Assembly (NCBI GenBank): GCA_958298945.1
Contig: OY282610.1
Location: 49,545,667-49,609,666 of the forward strand
DNA length: 64,000 nt
Source of the DNA: Atherix ibis
Lineage: Eukaryota > Arthropoda > Insecta > Diptera > Athericidae
Direction of reading: 5' to 3'
The stretch's first letter is position 1; each line of letters opens with the position of its first letter. Shown piece by piece: positions 1 to 12,639 of the stretch. The translations under genes were made by a program, and so were the position numbers. The notes beneath the pieces are model-generated. The model made no database searches. It saw only the letters and a program-made list of their open reading frames with translations, and was not told the DNA's origin.

Positions 1-122
1 TTTTGGCCGAAATTTTCGGAAAATACGATTTCTTGAAAAATGCAGTAAAATTGAAAATTTTCCTTTGGGGGACCCTTGGAAGATTTGTAATTTTTCTCGA
101 AAATTTAACTTTTGTCAATCCA

Positions 123-309
123 CGATTTTTTTGGTCCAAACCATGGAGAAACATTCAAAATACTTAAATTGCTGAAAACTGCATCGATTTTGGGCGAAAT
201 TTTCGGAAAATACGATTTCTTGAAAAATGCAGTAAAATTGAAAATTTTCCTTTGGGGGACCCTTGGAAGATTTGTAATTTTTCTCGAAATTATAGCTTTT
301 GTCAATCCA
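123..309 (+). repeat. First complete Sat1 monomer, used as phase reference
   Basis: This unit runs from 'cgatttttttgg' to the base before the next one. Landmarks by unit position are: T7 tract at 4-10; CCATGG at 19-24; ATCGAT at 61-66; dyad ccgaaa-t-tttcgg at 72-84; CENP-B-box-like stretch at 79-95; GC-rich island at 131-144; and the variable segment near 163-178 that separates type A (gaaaatttaacttttg) from type B (gaaattatagcttttg). This copy is type B, with that motif at about 286-301. It also has one change in the dyad (gggcg instead of ggccg). Confidence 0.9.
201..217 (+). other. CENP-B-box-like motif, once per Sat1 monomer (first copy)
   Basis: The published mammalian CENP-B box is NTTCGNNNNANNCGGGN. 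The stretch here, tttcggaaaatacgatt, matches TTCG, the central A and the CG at the right spacing, but has AT in place of the final GG. That is 7 of 9 constrained bases. It recurs in nearly every Sat1 monomer because the unit is homogenised. It is destroyed in the TGCGG variant monomers. A chance match in an AT-rich repeat is quite possible, and no binding protein can be inferred from sequence. Confidence 0.3.
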
Positions 310-3300
310 CGATTTTTTTGGTCCAAACCATGGAGAAACATTCAAAATGCTTAAATTGCTGAAAACTGCATCGATTTTGGCCGAAATTTTCGGAAAATAC
401 GATTTCTTGAAAAATGCAGTAAAATTAAAAATTTTCCTTTGGGGGACTCTTGGAAGATTTGTAATTTTTCTCGAAAATTTAACTTTTGGCAATCCACGAT
501 TTTTTTGGTCCAAACCATGGAGAAACATTCAAAATGCTTAAATTGCTGAAAACTGCATCGATTTTGGCCGAAATTTTCGGAAAATACGATTTCTTGAAAA
601 ATGCAGTAAAATTGAAAATTTTCCTTTGGGGGACCCTTGGAAGATTTGTAATTTTTCTCGAAAATTTAACTTTTGTCAATCCACGATTTTTTTGGTCCAA
701 ACCATGGAGAAACATTCAAAATGCTTAAATTGCTGAAAACTGCATAGATTTTGGCCGAAATTTTCGGAAAATACGATTTCTTGAAAAATGCAGTAAAATT
801 GAAAATTTTCCTTTGGGGGACCCTTGGAAGATTTGTAATTTTTCTCGAAAATTTAACTTTTGTCAATCCACGATTTTTTTGGTCCAAACCATGGAGAAAC
901 ATTCAAAATGCTTAAATTGCTGAAAACTGCATCGATTTTGGCCGAAATTTGCGGAAAATACGATTTCTTGAAAAATGCAGTAAAATTGAAAATTTTCCTT
1001 TGATGGACCCTTGGAAGATTTGTAATTTTTCTCGAAAATTTAACTTTTGTCAATCCACGATTTTTTTGGTCCAAACCATGGAGAAACATTCAAAATGCTT
1101 AAATTGCTGAAAACTGCATCGATTTTGGCCGAAATTTTCGGAAAATACGATTTCTTGAGAAATGCAGTAAAATTGAAAATTTTCCTTTGGGGGACCCTTG
1201 GAAGATTTGTAATTTTTCACGAAAAATTAACTTTTGTCAATCCACGATTTTTTTGGTCCAAACCATGGAGAAACATTCAAAATGCTTAAATTGCTGAAAA
1301 CTGCATCGATTTTGGCCGAAATTTTCGGAAAATACGATTTCTTGAAAAATGCAGTAAAATTGAAAATTTTCCTTTGGGGGACCCTTGGAAGATTTGTAAT
1401 TTTTCTCGAAAATTTAACTTTTGTCAATCCACGATTTTTTTGGTCCAAACCATGGAGAAACATTCAAAATACTTAAATTGCTGAAAACTGCATCGATTTT
1501 GGCCGAAATTTTCGGAAAATACGATTTCTTGAAAAATGCAGTAAAATTGAAAATTTTCCTTTGGGGGACCCTTGGAAGATTTGTAATTTTTCTCGAAATT
1601 ATAGCTTTTGTCAATCCACGATTTTTTTGGTCCAAACCATGGAGAAACATTCAAAATGCTTAAATTGCTGAAAACTGCATCGATTTTGGCCGAAATTTTC
1701 GGAAAATACGATTTCTTGAAAAATGCAGTAAAATTGAAAATTTTCCTTTGGGGGACCCTTTGAAGATTTGTAATTTTTCTCGAAAATTTAACTTATGTCA
1801 ATCCACGATTTTTTTGGTCCAAACCATGGAGAAACATTCAAAATGCTTAAATTGCTGAAAACTGCATCGATTTTGGCCGAAATTTTCGGAAAATACGATT
1901 TCTTGAAAAATGCAGTAAAATTGAAAATTTTCTTTTGGGGGACCCTTGGAAGATTTGTAATTTTTCTCGAAAATTTAACTTTTGTCAATCCACGATTTTT
2001 TTGGTCCAAACCATGGAGAAACATTCAAAATGCTTAAATTGCTGAAAACTGCATCGATTTTGGCCGAAATTTTCGGAAAATACAATTTCTTGAAAAATGC
2101 AGTAAAATTGAAAATTTTCCTTTGGGGACCCTTGGAAGATTTGTAATTTTTCTCGAAAATTTAACTTTTGTCAATCCACGATTTTTTTGGTCCAAACCAT
2201 GGAGAAACATTCAAAATGCTTAAATTGCTGAAAACTGGATCGATTTTGGCCGAAATTTTCGGAAAATACGATTTCTTGAAAAATGCAGTAAAATTGAAAA
2301 TTTTCCTTTGGGGGACCCTTGGAAGATTTGTAATTTTTCTCGAAAATTTAACTTTTGTCAATCCACGATTTTTTTGGTCCAAACAATGGAGAAACATTCA
2401 AAATGCTTAAATTGCTGAAAACTGCATCGATTTTGGCCAAAATTTTCGGAAAATACGATTTCTTTAAAAATGCAGTAAAATTGAAAATTTTCCTTTGGGG
2501 GACCCTTGGAAGATTTGTAATTTTTCTCGAAAATTTAACTTTTGTCAATCCACGATTTTTTTGGTCCAAACCATGGAGAAACATTCAAAATGCTTAAATT
2601 GCTGAAAACTGCATCGATTTTGGCCGAAATTTTCGGAAAATACGATTTCTTGAAAAATGCAGTAAAATTGAAAATTTTCCTTTGGGGGACCCTTGGAAGA
2701 TTTGTAATTTTTCTCGAAATTATAGCTTTTGTCAATCCACGATTGTTTTGGTCCAAACCATGGAGAAACATTCAAAATGCTTAAATTGCTGAAAACTGGA
2801 TCGATTTTGGCCGAAATTTTCGGAAAATACGATTTCTTAAAAAATGCAGTAAAATTGAAAATTTTCCTTTGGGGGACCCTTGGAAGATTTGTAATTTTTC
2901 TCGAAATTATAGCTTTTGTCAATCCACGATTGTTTTGGTCCAAACCATGGAGAAACATTCAAAATGCTTAAATTGCTGAAAACTGCATCGATTTTGGCCG
3001 AAATTTTCGGAAAATACGATTTCTTGAAAAATGCAGTAAAATTGAAAATTTTCCTTTGGGGGACCCTTGGAAGATTTGTAATTTTTCTCGAAAATTTAAC
3101 TTTTGTCAATCCACGATTTTTTTGGTCCAAACCATGGAGAAACATTCAAAATGCTTAAATTGCTGAAAACTGCATCGATTTTGGCCGAAATTTTCGAAAA
3201 ATACGATTTCTTGAAAAATGCAGTAAAATTGAAAATTTTCCTTTGGGGGACCCTTGGAAGATTTGTAATTTTTCTCGAAAATTTAACTTTTGTCAATCCA

Positions 3301-4597
3301 CGATTTTTTTGGTCCAAACCATGGAGAAACATTCAAAATGCTTAAATTGCTGAAAAGTGCATAGATTTTGACCGAAATTTTCGGAAAATACGATTTCTTG
3401 AAAAATGCAGTAAAATTGAAAATTTTCCTTTGGGGGACCCTTGGAAGATTTGTAATTTTTCTCGAAAATTTAACTTTTGTCAATCCACGATTTTTTTGGT
3501 CCAAACCATGGAGAAACATTCAAAATGCTTAAATTGCTGAAAACTGCATCGATTTTGGCCGAAATTTGCGGAAAATACGATTTCTTGAAAAATGCGGTAA
3601 AATTGAAAATTTTCCTTTGGGGGACCCTTGGAAGATTTGTAATTTTTCTCGAAAATTTAACTTTTGTCAATCCACGATTTTTTTGGTCCAAACCATGGAG
3701 AAACATTCAAAATCCTTAAATTGCTGAAAACTGCATCGATTTTGGCCGAAATTTTCGGAAAATACGATTTCTTGAAAAATGCAGTAAAATTGAAAATTTT
3801 CCTTTGGGGGACCCTTGGAAGATTTGTAATTTTTCTTGAAATTATAGCTTTTGTCAATCCACGATTTTTTTGGTCCAAATCATGGAGAAACATTCAAAAT
3901 GCTTAAATTGCTGAAAACTGCATCGATTTTGGCCGAAATTTTCGGAAAATACGATTTCTTGAAAAATGCAGTAAAATTGAAAATTTTCCTTTGGGGGACC
4001 CTTTGAAGATTTGTAATTTTTTTCGAAAATTTAACTTTTGTCAATCCACGATTTTTTTGGTCCAAACCATGGAGAAACATTCAAAATGCTTAAATTGCTG
4101 AAAACTGCATCGATTTTGGCCGAAATTTTCGGAAAATACGATTTCTTGAAAAATGCAGTAAAATTGAAAATTTTCCTTTGGGGGACCCTTGGAAGATTTG
4201 TAATTTTTCTCGAAAATTTAACTTTTGTCAATCCACGATTTTTTTGGTCCAAACCATGGAGAAACATTCAAAATGCTTAAATTGCTGAAAACTGCATCGA
4301 TTTTGGCCGAAATTTGCGAAAAATACGATTTCTTGAAAAATGCAGTAAAATTGAAAATTTTCCTTTGGGGGACCCTTGGAAGATTTGTAATTTTTCTCGA
4401 AAATTTAACTTTTGTCAATCCACGATTTTTTTGGTCCAAACCATGGAGAAACATTCAAAATGCTTAAATTGCTGAAAACTGCATCGATTTTGGCCGAAAT
4501 TTTCGGAAAATACGATTTCTTGAAAAATGCAGTAAAATTGAAAATTTTCCTTTGGGGACCCTTTGAAGATTTGTAATTTTTCTCGAAAATTTAACTT

Positions 4598-6093
4598 TTG
4601 TCAATCCACGATTTTTTTGGTCCAAACCATGGAGAAACATTCAAAATGCTTAAATTGCTGAAAACTGCATCGATTTTGGCCGAAATTTTCGGAAAATACG
4701 ATTTCTTGAAAAATGCAGTAAAATTGAAAATTTTCCTTTGGGGGACCCTTGGAAGATTTGTAATTTTTCTCGAAAATTTAACTTTTGTCAATCCACGATT
4801 TTTTTGGTCCAAACCATGGAGAAACATTCAAAATGCTTAAATTGCTGAAAACTGCATCGATTTTGGCCGAAATTTTCGGAAAATACGATTTCTTGAAAAA
4901 TGCAGTAAAATTGAAAATTTTCCTTTGGGGGACCCTTGGAAGATTTGTAATTTTTCTCGAAAATTTAACTTTTGTCAATCCACGATTTTTTTGGTCCAAA
5001 CCATGGAGAAACATTCAAAATGCTTAAATTGCTGAAAAGTGCATAGATTTTGGCCGAAATTTTCGGAAAATACGATTTCTTGAAAAATGCAGTAAAATTG
5101 AAAATTTTCGTTTGGGGGACCCTTGGAAGATTTGTAATTTTTCTCGAAAATTTAACTTTTGTCAATCCACGATTTTTTTGGTCCAAACCATGGAGAAACA
5201 TTCAAAATGCTTAAATTGCTGAAAACTGCATCGATTTTGGCCGAAATTTGCGGAAAATACGATTTCTTGAAAAATGCAGTAAAATTGAAAATTTTTCTTT
5301 GGGGGACCCTTGGAAGATTTGTAATTTTTCTCGAAAATTTAACTTTTGTCAATCCACGATTTTTTTGGTCCAAACCATGGAGAAACATTCAAAATGCTTA
5401 AATTGCTGAAAACTGCATCGATTTTGGCCGAAATTTTCGGAAAATACGATTTCTTGAAAAATGCAGTAAAATTGAAAATTTTCCTTTGGGGGACCCTTGG
5501 AAGATTTGTAATTTTTCTCGAAAATTTAACTTTTGTCAATCCACGATTTTTTTGGTCCAAACCATGGAGAAACATTCAAAATGCTTAAATTGCTGAAAAC
5601 TGCATCGATTTTGGCCGAAATTTTCGGAAAATACGATTTCTTGAAAAATGCAGTAAAATTGAAAATTTTCCTTTGGGGGACCCTTGGAAGATTTGTAATT
5701 TTTCTCGAAAATTTAACTTTTGTCAATCCACGATTTTTTTGGTCCAAACCATGGAGAAACATTCAAAATGCTTAAATTGCTGAAAAGTGCATAGATTTTG
5801 GCCGAAATTTTCGGAAAATACGATTTCTTGAAAAATGCAGTAAAATTGAAAATTTTCGTTTGGGGGACCCTTGGAAGATTTGTAATTTTTCTCGAAAATT
5901 TAACTTTTGTCAATCCACGATTTTTTTGGTCCAAACCATGGAGAAACATTCAAAATGCTTAAATTGCTGAAAACTGCATCGATTTTGGCCGAAATTTGCG
6001 GAAAATACGATTTCTTGAAAAATGCAGTAAAATTGAAAATTTTTCTTTGGGGGACCCTTGGAAGATTTGTAATTTTTCTCGAAAATTTAACTT
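4598..6093. repeat. Sat1 HOR: 748-bp 4-mer, two copies
   Basis: Copies are 4598-5345 and 5346-6093. Both carry, in the third monomer, 'gaaaagtgcatagatt' plus 'ttttcgtttgg', and in the fourth monomer the TGCGG change plus 'atttttctttggg'. The shared private changes are offset by exactly 748 bp (4 x 187). This marks a recent tandem duplication of four monomers. Confidence 0.85.
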
Positions 6094-9000
6094 TTGTCAA
6101 TCCACGATTTTTTTGGTCCAAACCATGGAGAAACATTCAAAATACTTAAATTGCTGAAAACTGCATCGATTTTGGCCGAAATTTTCGGAAAATACGATTT
6201 CTTGAAAAATGCAGTAAAATTGAAAATTTTCCTTTGGGGGACCCTTGGAAGATTTGTAATTTTTCTCGAAAATTTAACTTTTGTCAATCCACGATTTTTT
6301 TTGGTCCAAACCATGGAGAAACATTCAAAATGCTTAAATTGCTGAAAACTGCATCGATTTTGGCCGAAATTTTCGGAAAATACGATTTCTTGAAAAATGC
6401 AGTAAAATTGAAAATTTTCCTTTGGGGGACCCTTGGAAGATTTGTAATTTTTCTCGAAAATTTAACTTTTGTCAATCCACGATTTTTTTGGTCCAAACCA
6501 TGGAGAAACATTCAAAATGCTTAAATTGCTGAAAACTGCATCGATTTTGGCCGAAATTTTCGGAAAATACGATTTCTTGAAAAATGCAGTAAAATTGAAA
6601 ATTTTCCTTTGGGGGACCCTTGGAAGATTTGTAATTTTTCTCGAAAATTTAACTTTTGTCAATCCACGATTTTTTTGGTCCAAACCATGGAGAAACATTC
6701 AAAATGCTTAAATTGCTGAAAACTGCATCGATTTTGGCCGAAATTTTCGGAAAATACGATTTCTTGAAAAATGCAGTAAAATTGAAAATTTTCCTTTGGG
6801 GGACCCTTGGAAGATTTGTAATATTTCTCGAAAATTTAACTTTTGTCAATCCACGATTTTTTTGGTCCAAACCATGGAGAAACATTCAAAATACTTAAAT
6901 TGCTGAAAACTGCATCGATTTTGGCCGAAATTTTCGGAAAATACGATTTCTTGAAAAATGCAGTAAAATTGAAAATTTTCCTTTGGGGGACCCTTGGAAG
7001 ATTTGTAATTTTTCTCGAAATTATAGCTTTTGTCAATCCACGATTTTTTTGGTCCAAACCATGGAGAAACATTCAAAATGCTTAAATTGCTGAAAACTGC
7101 ATCGATTTTGGCCGAAATTTTCGGAAAATACGATTTCTTGAAAAATGCAGTAAAATTGAAAATTTTCCTTTGGGGGACCCTTGGAAGATTTGTAATTTTT
7201 CTCGAAAATTTAACTTTTGTCAATCCACGATTTTTTTGGTCCAAACCATGGAGAAACATTCAAAATGCTTAAATTGCTGAAAACTGCATCGATTTTGGCC
7301 GAAATTTGCGGAAAATACGATTTCTTGAAAAATGCAGTAAAATTGAAAATTTTCCTTTGGGGGACCCTTGGAAGATTTGTAATTTTTCTCGAAAATTTAA
7401 CTTTTGTCAATCCACGATTTTTTTGGTCCAAACCATGGAGAAACATTCAAAATGCTTAAATTGCTGAAAACTGCATCGATTTTGGCCGAAATTTTCGGAA
7501 AATACGATTTCTTGAAAAATGCAGTAAAATTGAAAATTTTCCTTTGGGGGACCCTTGGAAGATTTGTAATTTTTTTCGAAAATTTAACTTTTGTCAATCC
7601 ACGATTTTTTTGGTCTAAACCATGGAGAAACATTCAAAATGCTTAAATTGCTGAAAACTGCATCGATTTTGGCCGAAATTTTCGGAAAATACGATTTCTT
7701 GAAAAATGCAGTAAAATTGAAAATTTTCCTTTGGGGGACCCTTGGAAGATTTGTAATTTTTCTCGAAAATTTAACTTTTGTCAATCCACGATTTTTTTGG
7801 TCCAAACCATGGAGAACCATTCAAAATGCTTAAATTGCTGAAAACTGCATCGATTTTGGCCGAAATTTTCGGAAAATACGATTTCTTGAAAAATGCAGTA
7901 AAATTGAAAATTTTCCTTTGGGGGACCCTTGGAAGATTTGTAATTTTTCTCGAAAATTTAACTTTTGTCAATCCACGATTTTTTTGGTCCAAACAATGGA
8001 GAAACATTCAAAATGCTTAAATTGCTGAAAACTGCATCGATTTTGGCCGAAATTTGCGGAAAATACGATTTCTTGAAAAATGCAGTAAAATTGAAAATTT
8101 TCCTTTGGGGGACCCTTGGAAGATTTGTAATTTTTCTCGAAAATTTAACTTTTGTCAATCCACGATTTTTTTGGTCCAAACCATGGAGAAACATTCAAAA
8201 TGCTTAAATTGCTGAAAACTGCATCGATTTTGGCCGAAATTTTCGGAAAATACGATTTCTTGAAAAATGCAGTAAAATTGAAAATTTTCCTTTGGGGGAC
8301 CCTTTGAAGATTTGTAATTTTTCTCGAAAATTTAACTTTTGTCAATCCACGATTTTTTTGGTCCAAACCATGGAGAAACATTCAAAGTGCTTAAATTGCT
8401 GAAAACTGCATCGATTTTGGCCGAAATTTTCGGAAAATACGATTTCTTGAAAAATGCAGTAAAATTGAAAATTTTCCTTTGGGGGACCCTTGGAAGATTT
8501 GTAATTTTTCTCGAAAATTTAACTTTTGTCAATCCACGATTTTTTTGGTCCAAACCATGGAGAAACATTCAAAATGCTTAAATTGCTGAAAACTGCATCG
8601 ATTTTGGCCGAAATTTTCGGAAAATACGATTTCTTGAAAAATGCAGTAAAATTGAAAATTTTCCTTTGGGGGACCCTTGGAAGATTTGTAATTTTTCTCG
8701 AAAATTTAACTTTTGTCAATCCACGATTTTTTTGGTCCACACCATGGAGAAACATTCAAAATGCTTAAATTGCTGAAAACTGCATCGATTTTGGCCGAAA
8801 TTTTCGGAAAATACGATTTCTTGAAAAATGCAGTAAAATTGAAAATTTTCCTTTGGGGGACCCTTTGAAGATTTGTAATTTTTCTCGAAAATTTAACTTT
8901 TGTCAATCCACGATTTTTTTGGTCCAAACCATGGAGAAACATTCAAAATGCTTAAATTGCTGAAAACTGCATCGATTTTGGCCGAAATTTGCGGAAAATA

Positions 9001-9461
9001 CGATTTCTTGAAAAATGCAGTAAAATTGAAAATTTTCCTTTGGGGGACCCTTGGAAGATTTGTAATTTTTCTCGAAAATTTAACTTTTGTCAATCCACGA
9101 TTTTTTTGGTCCAAACCATGGAGAAACATTCAAAATTCTTAAATTGCTGAAAACTGCATCGATTTTGGCCGAAATTTTCGGACAATACAATTTCTTGAAA
9201 AATGCAGTAAAATTGAAAATTTTCCTTTGGGGGACCCTTTGAAGATTTGTAATTTTTCTCGAAAATTTAACTTTTGTCAATCCACGATTTTTTTTGGTCC
9301 AAACCATGGAGAAACATTCAAAATGCTTAAATTGCTGAAAACTGCATCGATTTTGGCCGAAATTTTCGGAAAATACGATTTCTTGAAAAATGCAGTAAAA
9401 TTGAAAATTTTCCTTTGGGGGACCCTTGGAAGATTTGTAATTTTTCTCGAAAATTTAACTT

Positions 9462-11331
9462 TTGTCAATCCACGATTTTTTTGGTCCAAACCATGGAGAA
9501 ACATTCAAAATGCTTAAATTGCTGAAAACTGCATCGATTTTGGCCGAAATTTTCGGAAAATACGATTTCTTGAAAAATGCAGTAAAATTGAAAATTTTCC
9601 TTTGGGGGACCCTTGGAAGATTTGTAATTTTTCTCGAAAATTTAAGTTTTGTCAATCCACGATTTTTTTGGTCCAAACCATGGAGAAACATTCAAAATGC
9701 TTAAATTGCTGAAAACTGCATCGATTTTGGCCGAAATTTTCGGAAAATACGATTTCTTGAAAAATGCAGTAAAATTGAAAATTTTCCTTTGGGGGACCCT
9801 TTGAAGATTTTTAATTTTTCTCGAAAATTTAACTTTTGTCAATCCACGATTTTTTTGGTCCAAACCATGGAGAAACATTCAAAATGCTTAAATTGCTGAA
9901 AACTGCATCGATTTTGGCCGAAATTTTCGGAAAATACGATTTCTTGAAAAATGCAGTAAAATTGAAAATTTTCCTTTGGGGGACCCTTGGAAGATTTGTA
10001 ATTTTTCTCGAAAATTTAACTTTTGTCAATCCACGATTTTTTTGGTCCAAACCATGGAGAAACATTCAAAATGCTTAAATTGCTGAAAACTGCATCGATT
10101 TTGGCCGAAATTTTCGGAAAATACGATTTCTTGAAAAATGCAGTAAAATTGAAAATTTTCCTTTGGGGGACCCTTGGAAGATTTGTAATTTTTCTCGAAA
10201 ATTTAACTTTTGTCAATCCACGATTTTTTTGGTCCAAACCATGGAGAAACATTCAAAATGCTTAAATTGCTGAAAACTGCATCGATTTTGGCCGAAATTT
10301 GCGGAAAATACGATTTCTTGAAAAATGCAGTAAAATTGAAAATTTTCCTTTGGGGGACCCTTGGAAGATTTGTAATTTTTCTCGAAAATTTAACTTTTGT
10401 CAATCCACGATTTTTTTGGTCCAAACCATGGAGAAACATACAAAATGCTTAAATTGCTGAAAACTGCATCGATTTTGGCCGAAATTTTCGGAAAATACGA
10501 TTTCTTGAAAAATGCAGTAAAATTGAAAATTTTCCTTTGGGGGACCCTTGGAAGATTTGTAATTTTTCTCGAAAATTTAAGTTTTGTCAATCCACGATTT
10601 TTTTGGTCCAAACCATGGAGAAACATTCAAAATGCTTAAATTGCTGAAAACTGCATCGATTTTGGCCGAAATTTTCGGAAAATACGATTTCTTGAAAAAT
10701 GCAGTAAAATTGAAAATTTTCCTTTGGGGGACCCTTTGAAGATTTTTAATTTTTCTCGAAAATTTAACTTTTGTCAATCCACGATTTTTTTGGTCCAAAC
10801 CATGGAGAAACATTCAAAATGCTTAAATTGCTGAAAACTGCATCGATTTTGGGCGAAATTTTCGGAAAATACGATTTCTTGAAAAATGCAGTAAAATTGA
10901 AAATTTTCCTTTGGGGGACCCTTGGAAGATTTGTAATTTTTCTCGAAAATTTAACTTTTGTCAATCCACGATTTTTTTGGTCCAAACCATGGAGAAACAT
11001 TCAAAATGCTTAAATTGCTGAAAACTGCATCGATTTTGGCCGAAATTTTCGGAAAATACGATTTCTTGAAAAATGCAGTAAAATTGAAAATTTTCCTTTG
11101 GGGGACCCTTGGAAGATTTGTAATTTTTCTCGAAAATTTAACTTTTGTCAATCCACGATTTTTTTGGTCCAAACCATGGAGAAACATTCAAAATGCTTAA
11201 ATTGCTGAAAACTGCATCGATTTTGGCCGAAATTTTCGGAAAATACGATTTCTTGAAAAATGCAGTAAAATTGAAAATTTTCCTTTGGGGGACCCTTGGA
11301 AGATTTTAATTTTTCTCGAAAATTTAACTTT
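9462..11331. repeat. Sat1 HOR: 935-bp 5-mer, two copies
   Basis: The 'aatttaagttttg' change at about 9640 recurs at about 10,575, and the following monomer's 'ccctttgaagatttttaa' recurs at the same 935-bp offset (5 x 187). The downstream TGCGG monomer of copy one (10,210) is not matched in copy two. The copies have therefore diverged, or only part of the block was duplicated. Confidence 0.75.
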
Positions 11332-12639
11332 TGTCAATCCACGATTTTTTTGGTCCAAACCATGGAGAAACATTCAAAATGCTTAAATTGCTGAAAACTG
11401 CATCGATTTTGGCCGAAATTTTCGGAAAATACGATTTCTTGAAAAATGCAGTAAAATTGAAAATTTTCCTTTGGGGGACCCTTGGAAGATTTGTAATTTT
11501 TCTCGAAAATTTAACTTTTGTCAATCCAATATTTTTTTGGTCCAAACCATGGAGAAACATTCAAAATACTTAAATTGCTGAAAACTGCATCGATTTTGGC
11601 CGAAATTTTCGGAAAATACGATTTCTTGAAAAATGCAGTAAAATTGAAAATTTTCCTTTGGGGGACCCTTGGAAGATTTGTAATTTTTCTCGAAATTATA
11701 GCTTTTGTCAATCCACGATTTTTTTGGTCCAAACCATGGAGAAACATTCAAAATGCTTAAATTGCTGAAAACTGCATCGATTTTGGCCGAAATTTTCCGA
11801 AAATACGATTTCTTGAAAAATGCAGTAAAATTGAAAATTTTCCTTTGGGGGACCCTTTGAAGATTTGTAATTTTTCTCGAAAATTTAACTTATGTCAATC
11901 CAGGATTTTTTTGGTCCAAACCATGGAGAAACATTCAAAATGCTCAAATTGCTGAAAACTGCATCGATTTTGGCCGAAATTTTCGGAAAATACGATTTCT
12001 TGAAAAATGCAGTAAAATTGAAAATTTTCCTTTGGGGGACCCTTGGAAGATTTGTAATTTTTCTCGAAAATTTAACTTTTGTCAATCCACAATTTTTTTG
12101 GTCCAAACCATGGAGAAACATTCAAAATGCTTAAATTGCTGAAAACTGCATCGATTTTGGCCGAAATTTTCGGAAAATACGATTTCTTGAAAAATGCAGT
12201 AAAATTGAAAATTTTCCTTTGGGGGACCCTTGGAAGATTTGTAATTTTTCTCGAAAATTTAACTTTTGTCAATCCACGATTTTTTTGGTCCAAACCATGG
12301 AGAAACATTCAAAATGCTTAAATTGCTGAAAACTGCATCGATTTTGGCCGAAATTTGCGGAAAATACGATTTCTTGAAAAATGCAGTAAAATTGAAAATT
12401 TTCCTTTGGGGGACCCTTGGAATATTTGTAATTTTTCTCGAAAATTTAACTTTTGTCAATCCACGATTTTTTTGGTCCAAACCATGGAGAAACATTCAAA
12501 ATGCTTAAATTGCTGAAAACTGCATCGATTTTGGCCGAAATTTTCGGAAAATACGATTTCTTGAAAAATGCAGTAAAATTGAAAATTTTCCTTTGGGGGA
12601 CCCTTGGAAGATTTGTAATTTTTCTCGAAAATTTAACTT

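Noticed and set aside
140..180. A good Kozak-like context (aaccATGGag) in each Sat1 monomer
   Set aside because: The frame ends after 10 codons. The ATG comes from the palindrome CCATGG, which gives an equally short frame (9 codons) on the other strand.
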